DNA of 64,000 nucleotides from Bacillus shivajii (GCF_020519665.1 NZ_CP084703.1:1-64000); one strand, 5' to 3'. Shown: positions 34,143 to 44,240, counted from the stretch's first letter. Made by a program: numbers and translations. The notes: a model not told the origin generated them from the letters alone.

Positions 34143-35156
34143 ATGAGCAATCAAGAAGCGCTTTTAGAGGTGAAGGGGCTACATACTGGATTCGATATCG
34201 ATGGACAAACATACCATGCGGTTAAGGACGTTTCGTTTGATGTTAAACCAAAAGAGGTCGTTTGTGTTGTTGGTGAATCTGGATGTGGAAAGAGTGTAAT
34301 GTCACTATCTATTATGAATTTATTGCCGAAGCATAACGGTAAAATTGATAAAGGACAAATCCTCTTCCAAGGCAAAGATATAGCACCTCTATCTGAAAAA
34401 GAAATGAATAAAATACGTGGAAAAGATATTAGTATGATCTTCCAGGAGCCAATGACTGCACTAAACCCAGTTCTAACAATTGGCTTTCAGATGGATGAAG
34501 TACTTGTAAACCATACAGATATTTCAAAAGAAGAAATTCGTAAGAAGAGTATTTCATTATTAAACCAAGTAGGAATTTCAAGAGCTGAACAAATCGTTCA
34601 TGAGTACCCTCACCAACTTTCAGGTGGGATGCGACAACGTGTCATGATTGCCATGGCAATAGCTTGTCAGCCTAAATTACTTATCGCAGATGAACCAACG
34701 ACAGCACTAGATGTAACGGTACAGGCACAAATTCTTGAATTAATTAAGAATATTCAAGATGAGGTGGGGATGGCGGTAATGCTTATTACCCACGACCTTG
34801 GTGTCGTAGCAGAAATGGCAGACAGAGTTGTCGTTATGTATGCGGGACAAGTAGTCGAGCAGTCTGATGTAGACCGCGTTTTTTATAACCCGCAACATCC
34901 ATATACGCAATCGCTTTTAAACTCTATTCCTAGAATGGAAGAAGAGAAAGAAACGTTAAATACTATTAAAGGTATTGTTCCATCATTAAAGAACATGCCG
35001 CAAGTTGGTTGCCGCTTTGTGGATCGCTGTCCAAAAGCGATGCCAGAGTGTAGTGAAATTACTCCGCAATTGGGTGAAACGGAAAAAGGACACTCCGTCC
35101 GTTGTATCCTTTATGATGCAAGTCACCCGGATAAGGAAACGGAGGTACAATCATGA
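34143..35156 (+). CDS. Peptide ABC transporter ATPase, OppD/DppD type (operon 2)
   Basis: The 337-residue ATPase is a paralogue of the gene at 27616. Walker A GESGCGKS, signature LSGGMRQR, Walker [13 protein letters not shown] and the C-terminal GCRFVDRCPKAMPEC cysteine motif are intact. Its ribosome-binding site (GAAGGG) is rather far from the ATG. Its stop overlaps the start of the F-type gene by 4 nt (ATGA), implying translational coupling. Confidence 0.92.
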   Translation: MSNQEALLEVKGLHTGFDIDGQTYHAVKDVSFDVKPKEVVCVVGESGCGKSVMSLSIMNLLPKHNGKIDKGQILFQGKDIAPLSEKEMNKIRGKDISMIFQEPMTALNPVLTIGFQMDEVLVNHTDISKEEIRKKSISLLNQVGISRAEQIVHEYPHQLSGGMRQRVMIAMAIACQPKLLIADEPTTALDVTVQAQILELIKNIQDEVGMAVMLITHDLGVVAEMADRVVVMYAGQVVEQSDVDRVFYNPQHPYTQSLLNSIPRMEEEKETLNTIKGIVPSLKNMPQVGCRFVDRCPKAMPECSEITPQLGETEKGHSVRCILYDASHPDKETEVQS

Positions 35157-36139
35157 GTCAGCAAACAGAAAAAGCAGAGCACTTATTAGAAGTGAAAGAA
35201 TTAAAGAAATATTACCCTGTACGCGGAGGGTTTCTTCGAAGGAAAGTCGGAGATGTTAAGGCTGTAGATAATATATCATTAGAATTAAAACGTGGTGAAA
35301 CTTTTGGTCTAGTAGGTGAGTCTGGTTGCGGGAAATCTACAGCTGGACGAACGATCACTCGCTTGTTCAAGCCAACAGAAGGGAAAATCTTTTTTGAAGG
35401 CAAGGACATTACGAAATATCGTGGTCCACGTCTTAGAAATATCCGTAAAGATATTCAAATGGTCTTCCAAGACCCGTATGCTTCTTTAAACCCGAAAATG
35501 ATGGTTGGAAGTATTGTAACAGAACCATTGATTAACTATCATGGGGGGTCTGAGAAAAAGTATAAAGATGAAGTTATGCAACTTCTTAATAAAGTAGGAC
35601 TCCCTGAAGATGCATACTTTAAATATCCTCATGAATTTTCAGGAGGACAACGTCAACGTATTGGTATTGCTCGTGCGTTAGCGTTAAAACCAAAACTTAT
35701 TGTTGCTGATGAGCCAGTTTCTGCGTTAGATGTTTCCGTACAATCTCAAGTCTTGAATCTATTAAAAGAACTACAACAAGAATTTGATTTAACTTTATTA
35801 TTTATCGCTCACGATCTAAGTGTCGTAAAACATATGAGTGATCGTATCGGTGTAATGTACTTAGGGAATCTCGTCGAAGTAGCAGATGCAGAGGACTTAT
35901 ATAATGATCCAAAACACCCATACACGCAAGCACTGATTTCTGCGATCCCACAACCGGATCCTCGAAACAAAAGTGAGCGAATTATTTTGAAGGGCGATGT
36001 TCCGAGTCCTCAAAATCCACCAGTGGGATGCCCGTTCCACCCTCGCTGTCCAGAGGCGATGCCAGAGTGCAGTGAGAAAAAGCCCCAGTTAAAGGGGGTG
36101 AACAAGGAACACAGAGTTTCATGCTTGCTATATGAATAA
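35153..36139 (+). CDS. Peptide ABC transporter ATPase, OppF/DppF type (operon 2)
   Basis: The 328-residue partner ATPase shows Walker A GESGCGKS, Q-loop MVFQDPYASLNPKM, signature FSGGQRQRIGIARAL and Walker B IVADEPVSALDVS. The C-terminal GCPFHPRCPEAMPEC is typical of the family. The ATG at 35153 follows GGAGGT and overlaps the previous stop. The binding-protein gene follows 43 nt later. Confidence 0.92.
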   Translation: MSQQTEKAEHLLEVKELKKYYPVRGGFLRRKVGDVKAVDNISLELKRGETFGLVGESGCGKSTAGRTITRLFKPTEGKIFFEGKDITKYRGPRLRNIRKDIQMVFQDPYASLNPKMMVGSIVTEPLINYHGGSEKKYKDEVMQLLNKVGLPEDAYFKYPHEFSGGQRQRIGIARALALKPKLIVADEPVSALDVSVQSQVLNLLKELQQEFDLTLLFIAHDLSVVKHMSDRIGVMYLGNLVEVADAEDLYNDPKHPYTQALISAIPQPDPRNKSERIILKGDVPSPQNPPVGCPFHPRCPEAMPECSEKKPQLKGVNKEHRVSCLLYE

Positions 36140-36182
36140 CCAATGTTTCACAACATTAAACAATTAAGGGGGAATTACAAGG

Positions 36183-37976
36183 ATGAAAAAATCACTATTA
36201 TTGCTACTAGCAATGCTACTTTCAGTATCTCTTTTAGTCGTTGCTTGTGGTGGCGGAGATGATGATGAGGTCGACACTGATCCAGCTGATGAAACAGAAG
36301 GTACTGACGAAGATACAGATACTGACGCTGATGAAAACGGTGAAGAAGATGTCGCTGAAGGCGATGTACCTCAAGGTGGAGAAGTAACTTATGGCTTTAC
36401 ACAACCTTTTGCAGGTGTGTTTGATATCGCCCATTATGGTGGTCAAGATGACAGTTTAGTTCTTGCGTTCTTAACTGATACACTTCTTTCTACAGGCGAT
36501 GACCTAATGCCTATTCCACATTTAGCAGATTGGGAACTTTCTGATGATGGTTTAACGGTTACTTTCGATATTAAAGAAGGTGTTTATTGGCATAATGGGG
36601 AAGAGTTAACTGCTCAAGATATGGCATATACTTGGCAAGTAATTGCTCACCCTGATTATACTGGTACACGCTTTTCAAACGTAGAAATGATCGTAGGTGC
36701 TGAAGATGTTAAAAATCTAGAAGACTATGATCCAGAGCCAGTTCATGAATTAGAAGGTGTAAGAATTATTGATGATTACACTCTAGAAGTAGATGTTGTA
36801 GAAGTAAGACCTAATGTTGTTTCTACAATGTGGACAAATCCAATTCCAAGCGCTCATTATGAAGGTCTTGCAGTAGCTGACATTGAAGAGTCAGATCAAG
36901 TGCGTCGTGACCCAGTAGGATTAGGACCATTCAAGGTAACAAATATTGTTCCTGGTGAAATGGTAGAATTTGAAGCTTACGAAGACTATTGGCAAGGTAC
37001 TCCGAACTTAGATAGTCTAGTCTTCCAAGTTGTTGATGGTGCTATGGGAGCTGAGTTAGTACAACAAGGTGAAGTTGATATTTTAGAAATTCAACCTGGT
37101 CAAGCTGTACAACTTGAAGGTAATGACAATGTTAATGTATTAGATTACGAAAGACTTTCTTACTCTTACATTGGATTTAAGTTAGGGGAATGGGATGGCG
37201 AGCAAATTGTCATGAATAACCCTAAATTTGAGGACAAACGAGTTCGTCAAGCAATTGCATATGCACTTGACCGTCAAGGAATGATTGATAGCTTCAGTGA
37301 TGGTTATGGTACAGTGATTAATGCTCCTGAAGCAGTGATCAGCTGGGCATATCCAGATGAGTCTGACCTTACTCAATATGAGTATAGTCCAGAGCGTGCT
37401 ATGGAACTTCTTGATGAAGCAGGTTTTGAAGATGTAACTGGAGACGGATGGCGTGAAAATGCTGATGGTGAAGAATTCACAGTTAACTTCATGGCTATGA
37501 GTGGATCTGATATTTCTGAACCACGAGCTCAATATATTGTTCAAAACTTGCAAGATGTAGGTATTAACGCATCACTACAAGATAACCAATTATTTGAATT
37601 CAACCTTTTCTATGACCTTGTAGAAGAAGACGATCCAGATATTGACTTGTTTATGGGTGCATGGGGACTAGCAGCTGACCCGGACCCAAGTGGTTTATGG
37701 AGAAAGAACGACTTCTGGAACTTCCCAAGATGGTACTCTGAGACATCAGAAGAGCTAATCAAGGAAGGTCTAAGCGAACAAGCTGCACTTGACCAAGATT
37801 ATCGTACTCAAGTTTATCAAGAATGGCATCAACACATTAATGAAGAATTACCAATGATTCCTCTGTTCTCACCAATTGGTGTGTATGCGGTTGATGCAAA
37901 CGTTAAAAATGTAGAGCCATTTTTAAGTGATGCAACTAAAGATTCACATTTATGGTACAGAACAGATGTTGAATAA
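36183..37976 (+). CDS. Peptide-binding lipoprotein, SBP family 5 (operon 2)
   Basis: The 597-residue lipoprotein is a paralogue of the one at 29708. The lipobox Cys is Cys22 (VVAC), followed by an acidic linker of about 40 residues rich in Asp, Glu and Thr. The ligand-binding fold shows IKEGVYWHNGEELTAQDMAYTW and DPVGLGPFKVTN. The divergence from the first copy suggests a different peptide preference, which is inference. The start ATG follows AAGGGGGAA. Confidence 0.92.
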   Translation: MKKSLLLLLAMLLSVSLLVVACGGGDDDEVDTDPADETEGTDEDTDTDADENGEEDVAEGDVPQGGEVTYGFTQPFAGVFDIAHYGGQDDSLVLAFLTDTLLSTGDDLMPIPHLADWELSDDGLTVTFDIKEGVYWHNGEELTAQDMAYTWQVIAHPDYTGTRFSNVEMIVGAEDVKNLEDYDPEPVHELEGVRIIDDYTLEVDVVEVRPNVVSTMWTNPIPSAHYEGLAVADIEESDQVRRDPVGLGPFKVTNIVPGEMVEFEAYEDYWQGTPNLDSLVFQVVDGAMGAELVQQGEVDILEIQPGQAVQLEGNDNVNVLDYERLSYSYIGFKLGEWDGEQIVMNNPKFEDKRVRQAIAYALDRQGMIDSFSDGYGTVINAPEAVISWAYPDESDLTQYEYSPERAMELLDEAGFEDVTGDGWRENADGEEFTVNFMAMSGSDISEPRAQYIVQNLQDVGINASLQDNQLFEFNLFYDLVEEDDPDIDLFMGAWGLAADPDPSGLWRKNDFWNFPRWYSETSEELIKEGLSEQAALDQDYRTQVYQEWHQHINEELPMIPLFSPIGVYAVDANVKNVEPFLSDATKDSHLWYRTDVE

Positions 37977-37986
37977 TTAAAAAGGT

Positions 37987-38004
37987 TTTGTGATTAATCA
38001 CAAA
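37987..38004 (+). promoter_or_regulatory. Palindrome between binding protein and permease genes (operon 2)
   Basis: TTTGTGATTAATCACAAA is a perfect 18-bp palindrome, in the same place as the hairpin of operon 1 but with unrelated sequence. It may act as an mRNA stem or an operator. Confidence 0.5.
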
Positions 38005-38039
38005 CTCGGAAAGAATCTAGGAACAAGGAGAAATGATCA

Positions 38040-39005
38040 ATGTTACTTTACACGTTACGCCGGATACTCATCATGATTCCAATTTTGATCATGATCTCCA
38101 TTGTGGTATTCGCCCTGGCATTAGCGATGCCAGGGGATGCCCTTTCCGGGCAAATCGACCCTGCCAATACAGATCCTGCTTATATTGAAGAACAAAGAGA
38201 ACGTCTCGGCTTAAATGACCCAGTCCATGTTCAATATGGGCGTTGGGCTGTAGGGATTTTACAGTGGGATTTTGGCCGTTCATTCAATCATAGAATGCCA
38301 GTAACAGAATTAATAGGTCAACGACTACCGAACACAATCCTACTTTCGATAATGTCGTTAATTATCACTTATATACTGGCGTTTTTCATGGGTAGATATG
38401 CTGGTCGACACCCTTATACTATTGGAGATTATGGAATTCAAGGACTAAACTATTTAATGCTAGCGATTCCAAGTTTTGTTGCAGCAATCTTTGCGATTTT
38501 CCTTTTTGTTTTTCAATTGGGTTGGTTCCCTGCAACAGGTAGTGTAGGTTCGGGTGTGGAGCCTGGAACAATGGAATATTGGATAAGTAAATTGAGACAC
38601 ACAGCATTACCAGCTTTAGTTTTGGGGATGCTGACAACTGCCAGTTATACTCAGTTTTTACGTAATGATATTATTGAAAGTTCACAAAAGGATTATGTTC
38701 GTACTGCAAGAGCAAAGGGGACACCAGAAGGTCATATTTACAATAAACATATTTTAAGAAACTCAGTCATCCCAATTATTACATTGTTCGGATTTGATAT
38801 TGCCAGTATTATTGGTGGATCCGTTATTATTGAGACAATTTTCACTTATCCAGGTATTGGTGAACTTCTGATTAGTTCGATTAGTAATCGTGACTCATCA
38901 GTAGTAATCGCTATTACTCTAATGCTTTCTATTGCAACACTAGTAGGGAACTTAATTGCTGACCTTGTCTATGGTGTTGTTGATCCAAGGATAAGGGTAG
39001 AATAG
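38040..39005 (+). CDS. Peptide ABC transporter permease, OppB/DppB type (operon 2)
   Basis: The 321-residue membrane permease starts MLLYTLRRILIMIPILI and has about six helices. The EAA loop reads DYVRTARAKGTPEGHIYNKHILRN and the protein ends DPRIRVE. It has the same length as the operon 1 copy. The ATG at 38040 follows AAGGAGAA. The OppC-type gene begins 12 nt after its stop. Confidence 0.93.
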   Translation: MLLYTLRRILIMIPILIMISIVVFALALAMPGDALSGQIDPANTDPAYIEEQRERLGLNDPVHVQYGRWAVGILQWDFGRSFNHRMPVTELIGQRLPNTILLSIMSLIITYILAFFMGRYAGRHPYTIGDYGIQGLNYLMLAIPSFVAAIFAIFLFVFQLGWFPATGSVGSGVEPGTMEYWISKLRHTALPALVLGMLTTASYTQFLRNDIIESSQKDYVRTARAKGTPEGHIYNKHILRNSVIPIITLFGFDIASIIGGSVIIETIFTYPGIGELLISSISNRDSSVVIAITLMLSIATLVGNLIADLVYGVVDPRIRVE

Positions 39006-39016
39006 AGGTGTAGGTT

Positions 39017-39919
39017 ATGGCAGCTATAGAAGCTCAACGTGAAGCAGAATTAGAAAAAAAAGCAAAAAAACAGTCTCCGTGGGCCATTGCCCGAAGAAAA
39101 TTGTTTCGAAATAAATTGGCGATGATAAGTATATTATTTTTAATAACAGTTACCATTTTGTCCTTTCTTGCTCCAGTATTAAGCCCTTTTGATCCAGCAA
39201 GAGTGGACCCTATTAACCGAAATGTACCTCCTGGAGGAGATTTCCTATTAGGTACAGACAATGCAGGCAGGGATATTTATACACTATTACTTTATGGAGG
39301 TAGAACCTCTTTGACAATTGGTTTTAGTTGTATGATTGCTGTTGTTACTATAGGGACAATTGTAGGATCAATTTCTGGTTATTATGGTGGATGGGTTGAT
39401 GCTGTATTAATGCGTTTTACAGACTTTGTCATGAACTTCCCGTTCTTAGTATTTGTTATCGTATTAGCTTCAATTTTCAGAGAAGCAGGTATTTGGGCGT
39501 TAATTGCTGTAATCAGTTTACTCGGTTGGACTGGAGCAGCCAGGGTTGTTCGAAGTAAAACAATGTCAGAAAAAGAGAATGAGTATGTTATGGCGGCAAT
39601 TTCAATAGGTGGAACACCGTTTAAAGTCATTCGAAAGCACGTTCTCCCTAATGTCATGACAACAATTATTGTACAAGCTACATTATTATTAGCCGTGATG
39701 ATCGTAGCAGAAACAGCATTAAGTTTCTTAGGATTTGGTGTACCTACGGGAACGCCAAGTTGGGGGAATATGATGTCACCTGCTGGTCAACCACACGTTA
39801 TCCGTACGATGTGGTGGATATGGGTGCCGCCTTCATTAGCAATTGTCTTTACGATTTTGTCTATCAACTTTATTGGTGAAGGCCTAAAAGATGCCTTTAA
39901 CCCTAAATCTGCAAGATAA
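39017..39919 (+). CDS. Peptide ABC transporter permease, OppC/DppC type (operon 2)
   Basis: The 300-residue permease has a charged cytoplasmic N-terminus, the LLGTDNAGRDIYTLLLYG block after the first helix and the EAA loop EYVMAAISIGGTPFKVIRKHVLPN. It ends GEGLKDAFNPKSAR. The start ATG follows AGAGGTGTAG. It is the last gene of the operon and is followed by a terminator. Confidence 0.93.
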   Translation: MAAIEAQREAELEKKAKKQSPWAIARRKLFRNKLAMISILFLITVTILSFLAPVLSPFDPARVDPINRNVPPGGDFLLGTDNAGRDIYTLLLYGGRTSLTIGFSCMIAVVTIGTIVGSISGYYGGWVDAVLMRFTDFVMNFPFLVFVIVLASIFREAGIWALIAVISLLGWTGAARVVRSKTMSEKENEYVMAAISIGGTPFKVIRKHVLPNVMTTIIVQATLLLAVMIVAETALSFLGFGVPTGTPSWGNMMSPAGQPHVIRTMWWIWVPPSLAIVFTILSINFIGEGLKDAFNPKSAR

Positions 39920-39948
39920 ATATTTATTTTCATAGAGTGATATTCAAG

Positions 39949-39977
39949 AGCGATATCTTTTCGGTATCGCTTTTTTG
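39949..39977 (+). terminator. Terminator of peptide transport operon 2
   Basis: AGCGATA (39949-39955) pairs with TATCGCT (39965-39971), followed by TTTTT. 39978-40122 shows nothing else apart from the next ribosome-binding site. Confidence 0.85.
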
Positions 39978-40122
39978 TGCTTTTAATGATCCGTCTTCGT
40001 CTTAAAAATACTCAGCAATCATTGAATTTTCTTAATTTCACTAGTTTGAAAGTTTTTTAAAACAACGTTACATAACAGCCAGAAATGGATAGACTATGAA
40101 TAAATGATAAGGAGGTATAACG

Positions 40123-40500
40123 TTGAAAAGATGGATTGCTTTCTTAGTAGGGGTATTATTCGTAGATTTCTTTTTTCATAGTGGCCATAGTTTTGCTTTC
40201 GGGTTTAAAGCTGAAACGTTGATTGAGAGGTTAAGTGCACTATTGTTCGTGTTGGTGATTACTTTATTCTTTTATTATATTTGTTACAAGTTCTTTGCGA
40301 GATCTTTTTTTAATGGCGTTATTTTTGCCTCAGGTTTTTTTGCAAGTTTCGATATCATCGTTGTTCACTGGATTTTTCAGTTACATAGACTTACCTATGG
40401 ACCAGAAGCATTGATTATTGAAGTACTCCTCGTTTTAGTGGGGGTTGCTATGATTATCTATGCTATGATGCAAGAAAAAAGAGAGTGGAAATCGGTATAA
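40123..40500 (+). CDS. Small four-helix membrane protein, possibly DUF2243
   Basis: The 125-residue protein has about four hydrophobic segments: residues 4-20, 39-58, 65-84 and 98-116. GFFASFDIIVVHWIFQLHRL recalls the FDxxVxHxxxxxHH pattern of DUF2243 membrane proteins, but I am not sure. It starts with TTG at 40123 behind a strong AAGGAGG. It stands alone between the transporter block and tadA. The function is unknown. Confidence 0.7.
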   Translation: MKRWIAFLVGVLFVDFFFHSGHSFAFGFKAETLIERLSALLFVLVITLFFYYICYKFFARSFFNGVIFASGFFASFDIIVVHWIFQLHRLTYGPEALIIEVLLVLVGVAMIIYAMMQEKREWKSV

Positions 40501-40525
40501 TATAAGGAATCGAATAAAGAATTAA

Positions 40526-40555
40526 TTGGATGAAGACGTCTTTCTTCTATATAAT
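40526..40555 (+). promoter_or_regulatory. Putative tadA promoter
   Basis: TTGGAT (40526-40531) and consensus TATAAT (40550-40555) are 18 bp apart, about 70 bp before the tadA start. Confidence 0.55.
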
Positions 40556-40609
40556 ATAAGTGAGATAAATTTTAATCGCTAATATGTTTTTCTTGTACAC
40601 GTATTGTGA

Positions 40610-41116
<507 letters not shown>

Positions 41117-41166
41117 TCATTATGGGTATTGAAAAGTATAAATAAGTTTGTAAGGAGGGGATATTC

Positions 41167-41343
41167 ATGAGGCCAAATCAAATATCGCTAGAGACTGCAA
41201 AGATGATTTCAGAAAAGTTAAAAATGCCGTTAGAGCATGTGATGCACACACCACCACATATTTTAATGGAAAAGCTAAAACAGGTTGAAGAAAGTGAAGG
41301 TGAGAACTCTTCTGAAGGTGAAAATGACTCACCTGAGAAGTAG
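41167..41343 (+). CDS. Small YycC-like protein
   Basis: This is a 58-residue ORF with a strong ribosome-binding site (AAGGAGGGG) 6 nt before the ATG. The N-terminal half MRPNQISLETAKMISEKL and PLEHVMHTPPHILMEKL follows, from memory, the pattern of the short Bacillus YycC family (MRPLQIS-ETA...HMPQHIL-KL). An acidic Ser/Glu tail follows. The function is unknown. In B. subtilis yycC is elsewhere on the chromosome. It lies between tadA and the SRP RNA gene. The family assignment should be tested by a profile search. Confidence 0.65.
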   Translation: MRPNQISLETAKMISEKLKMPLEHVMHTPPHILMEKLKQVEESEGENSSEGENDSPEK

Positions 41344-41475
41344 CTATGATCAGAAAGGGAAAGGCTATCCAATATTTCCAATAACCATCCACAATCATCT
41401 ATTGCATTTGAGTTCGAAAACATCTATACTATTAATTGCGTCACATTGGTTGGCGTCATAAATTATGTTAATAAA

Positions 41476-41748
41476 TTTGCCGTGCTAAGCGGGGAGGTAG
41501 CGGTGCCCTGTACTCGCAATCCGCTATAGCGAGGCCGAATCCCTTTCCTAGGTTTTAGCATCGTAGGGTCTGACCTAAGTAAGTGGTGTTGACATCTGGG
41601 TTCCACGCAACGGGAGCCCGTGAATCCTGTCAGGTCCGGAAGGAAGCAGCAGTAAGCGGCCCCTTCCGTGTGCCGTGGAGTCGCCTGGATCGAGCTAACT
41701 GCTTAGGTAACGCCTGGGGTGCTATTACCGAAGAAAGGTGCACGGCTT
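41476..41748 (+). ncRNA. scr: Signal recognition particle RNA (scRNA)
   Basis: The sequence matches the long Bacillus-type SRP RNA with Alu and S domains: TTTGCCGTGCTAAGCGGGGA at the 5' end, the conserved S-domain loop GTCAGGTCCGGAAGGAAGCA, CGAGCTAACTGCTTAGGTAA, and AAGGTGCACGGCTT at the 3' end pairing back to the 5' end. It lies between tadA and dnaX as in B. subtilis. Ends are estimated. I see no convincing -35/-10 pair in 41344-41475. Confidence 0.95.
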
Positions 41749-41761
41749 AAATTTTTTATAA

Positions 41762-41796
41762 ACAAAAGCTGTCTGCAATTGCAGACAGCTTTTGTG
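41762..41796 (+). terminator. Terminator after SRP RNA
   Basis: AAAAGCTGTCTGCAA pairs perfectly with TTGCAGACAGCTTTT (41764-41793), and the 3' end of the stem itself provides the U-run. Confidence 0.8.
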
Positions 41797-41955
41797 TTGT
41801 TAGAAGATCGTGTCATTTTACATGATTTAATTATTGGCTCTTTTCGTATAGATTGTTGTTTTTTATAAATCCGAAGTGATGAAAGCATCCGCCTGTGACC
41901 GATATGAGACATAAATATTTACCAAAAGCTAATTTTAAAATCATACATATACATT

Positions 41956-41984
41956 TTGAAAATCATTGATTGAATCGGTATAAT
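41956..41984 (+). promoter_or_regulatory. Sigma-A promoter of dnaX
   Basis: TTGAAA (41956-41961) and consensus TATAAT (41979-41984) are 17 bp apart, about 87 bp before the dnaX start. Confidence 0.75.
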
Positions 41985-42070
41985 AAGAAGGGTTAAGATA
42001 TATTAATTATTGGTAGAGTAGAAAGCCAAGCAACTATATAAAAAGGACCACGAAAGAAAGGGTGCGCTAC

Positions 42071-43783
42071 ATGAGCTATCAAGCGCTTTATCGGGTATGG
42101 AGACCTGCAACGTTAAAAGATGTCGTCGGACAGGAGCACATCACCAAAACGCTAAAAAATGCATTAATTCAACAAAAGCTCTCCCATGCCTATTTATTTA
42201 CGGGTCCAAGGGGAACAGGGAAGACAAGTGCTGCAAAGATTATTGCAAAAGCGATTAACTGTGAAAAGGCACCTGTCGACGAACCTTGTAATGAGTGTAC
42301 TGCATGTAAAGGAATCCAAGACGGTTCCATTGTTGATGTCATGGAAATTGACGCGGCTAGTAATAATGGGGTTGATGAAATTCGTGACATACGAGACAAA
42401 GTCAAATTTGCCCCAAGTGCTGTTCGTTATAAGGTTTATATCATTGATGAAGTGCATATGCTCTCTACAGGTGCATTTAATGCCCTTCTTAAAACATTAG
42501 AAGAACCTCCGAAGCATGTGATCTTTATTTTAGCAACAACTGAACCTCATAAAATTCCGTTAACCATTATTTCTCGTTGTCAACGATTTGATTTCAAGCG
42601 AATTACTGCGCAATCAATGATAACAAGGATGGAAGAAATTATTGAAGCTTCACACATATCAGTACAAGAGGAAGCTTTAGCAATGATTGCAAGAGCTTCT
42701 GAAGGTGGAATGCGTGACGCGTTAAGTATATTAGATCAAGCGATATCGTATGCTGATGAAGAAGTGACCCTTCAAGATGTATTGTCTATTACTGGGGCTG
42801 TCTCCCATCAATTATTGTATGATGTTGCTAATGCTTTAAAAGATAGTGATGTTGGAACAGGTCTTAAAGCGATCGATACAATTGTACGTGAAGGAAAGGA
42901 TCCGAGCAGGTTTATTGAAGACATCATTTTCTTATATAGAGATATTTTAATGTATAAAGCTGCACCTCAACTTGAAGAATCTATCCAGCGGGTATCAGCA
43001 GATGATCAGTTTAAGCAATTAGCTGATTCCCTTGATAAAGACTGGATTTACGATGTGATGGAACGGCTCAATAAGTTTCAACAAGAAATGAAGTGGACGA
43101 ATCATCCAAAAGTTTTTCTTGAAATGTTTATCGTCCAATCCTGCCATACTCAACCTAATACTAGTCCAGCAAATGAAGAAGCAATTGATCAAAGTGAAAC
43201 AATCCAAGCTCTTGAACGCAGAATTAAACAGCTTGAAATGAAGTTACAAAATGCTCCAAATACGGCTACCCAAGAAAGTGAAGAACCAGCAGCACAACGA
43301 TCGCGTCCAAAGCCGCGCCCTGTCCAAGCAAGCGGTAAAAGTCGTGTGCAAATTGGACGAGTCAAGGAAATGTTGAAGTTAGCGACAAAGCAACACTTAC
43401 AAATGGTTCATAGTCGATGGGGGCAAGTAATGGAAGAAGTGAAAAAAAGAAGTGTTCCAGCCTCAGCTTGGTTGAATGATTGTAAACCTGTTGCTTGTTC
43501 AGAAAACGATTGCGTACTAGCGTTTAAAAACGAAATGCACCGTGATATGATAGATAATAAATTCAGGCAAATCATCGAAGAAGTATTATCAAGTGTATTA
43601 CAGCGCCCACTATCATTTGTTGCTTTACTATCTGTTCATTGGGAAGAAACAAAAGAGTCGTTTGTTAAAGAACAAAAAAGCTCAGATCCTGGAGAAGAAG
43701 GAAGCGAAAGTAACCAAGAGGACCCTGTAGTCGATGAAGCAGTAAAGCTTTTAGGTGAAGATTTAGTTGAAATAAAAGAGTAA
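42071..43783 (+). CDS. dnaX: DNA polymerase III subunits gamma/tau
   Basis: The 570-residue clamp-loader ATPase links the polymerase and, through its tail, the helicase. Walker A GPRGTGKT is at residues 45-52, a four-cysteine zinc module CEKAPVDEPCNECTAC follows, Walker B is IIDEVHML and the SRC motif is IISRCQRFDF. The C-terminal tau region continues to residue 570. The ATG at 42071 gives the family start MSYQALYRVWRP; an in-frame GTG at 42062 has worse spacing. I see no evident frameshift site for a separate gamma form. yaaK follows after 89 nt. Confidence 0.97.
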   Translation: MSYQALYRVWRPATLKDVVGQEHITKTLKNALIQQKLSHAYLFTGPRGTGKTSAAKIIAKAINCEKAPVDEPCNECTACKGIQDGSIVDVMEIDAASNNGVDEIRDIRDKVKFAPSAVRYKVYIIDEVHMLSTGAFNALLKTLEEPPKHVIFILATTEPHKIPLTIISRCQRFDFKRITAQSMITRMEEIIEASHISVQEEALAMIARASEGGMRDALSILDQAISYADEEVTLQDVLSITGAVSHQLLYDVANALKDSDVGTGLKAIDTIVREGKDPSRFIEDIIFLYRDILMYKAAPQLEESIQRVSADDQFKQLADSLDKDWIYDVMERLNKFQQEMKWTNHPKVFLEMFIVQSCHTQPNTSPANEEAIDQSETIQALERRIKQLEMKLQNAPNTATQESEEPAAQRSRPKPRPVQASGKSRVQIGRVKEMLKLATKQHLQMVHSRWGQVMEEVKKRSVPASAWLNDCKPVACSENDCVLAFKNEMHRDMIDNKFRQIIEEVLSSVLQRPLSFVALLSVHWEETKESFVKEQKSSDPGEEGSESNQEDPVVDEAVKLLGEDLVEIKE

Positions 43784-43872
43784 TTCTAAGTGGTTTCGCT
43801 TAAAATCTCTATAAAAATTGTTAAACTAATAGTAATTAATCTGAAGACCATGAAAAGAGAGGGAGATTGAAT

Positions 43873-44184
43873 ATGAAAAATATGGGTAACATGATGAAGC
43901 AAATGCAGAAGATGCAAAAAGAAATGACAAAAGCACAAGAGCAGTTGAAGGAAGAAACGATTGAAGCGACAGCTGGCGGTGGAATGGTTAAAGTAGTAGC
44001 AAACGGTGAAAAGAAGATTTTAGATATTGAGATTAATGAAGAAGCAGTTGATCCAGATGATGTAGAAATGCTTCAAGATCTTGTTTTAGCAGCTACAAAT
44101 GAAGCTTTAACGAAAGTTGATGAATTAGTAAACGAAAGAATGGGTAAATTCACAAAAGGAATGAACATTCCAGGAATGTTTTAA
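43873..44184 (+). CDS. yaaK: Nucleoid-associated protein YaaK (YbaB/EbfC family)
   Basis: This small DNA-binding protein of 103 residues has the Met- and Gln-rich helix [15 protein letters not shown], the core [16 protein letters not shown] and a typical C-terminus KGMNIPGMF. Family members bind DNA and sit next to recR in most bacteria. I choose ATG at 43873, 8 nt after GAGGGAG; TTG at 43867 is also in frame. A hairpin terminator separates it from recR. Confidence 0.93.
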   Translation: MKNMGNMMKQMQKMQKEMTKAQEQLKEETIEATAGGGMVKVVANGEKKILDIEINEEAVDPDDVEMLQDLVLAATNEALTKVDELVNERMGKFTKGMNIPGMF

Positions 44185-44210
44185 TGATCGAATGAAATAA
44201 ATTGTACGAC

Positions 44211-44240
44211 AAAGACTTGGTTTTATCGCCAAGTCTTTTC
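44211..44240 (+). terminator. Terminator between yaaK and recR
   Basis: AAAGACTTGG (44211-44220) pairs with CCAAGTCTTT (44229-44238), followed by TC. The U-tract is short, so readthrough into recR is likely. Confidence 0.65.
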
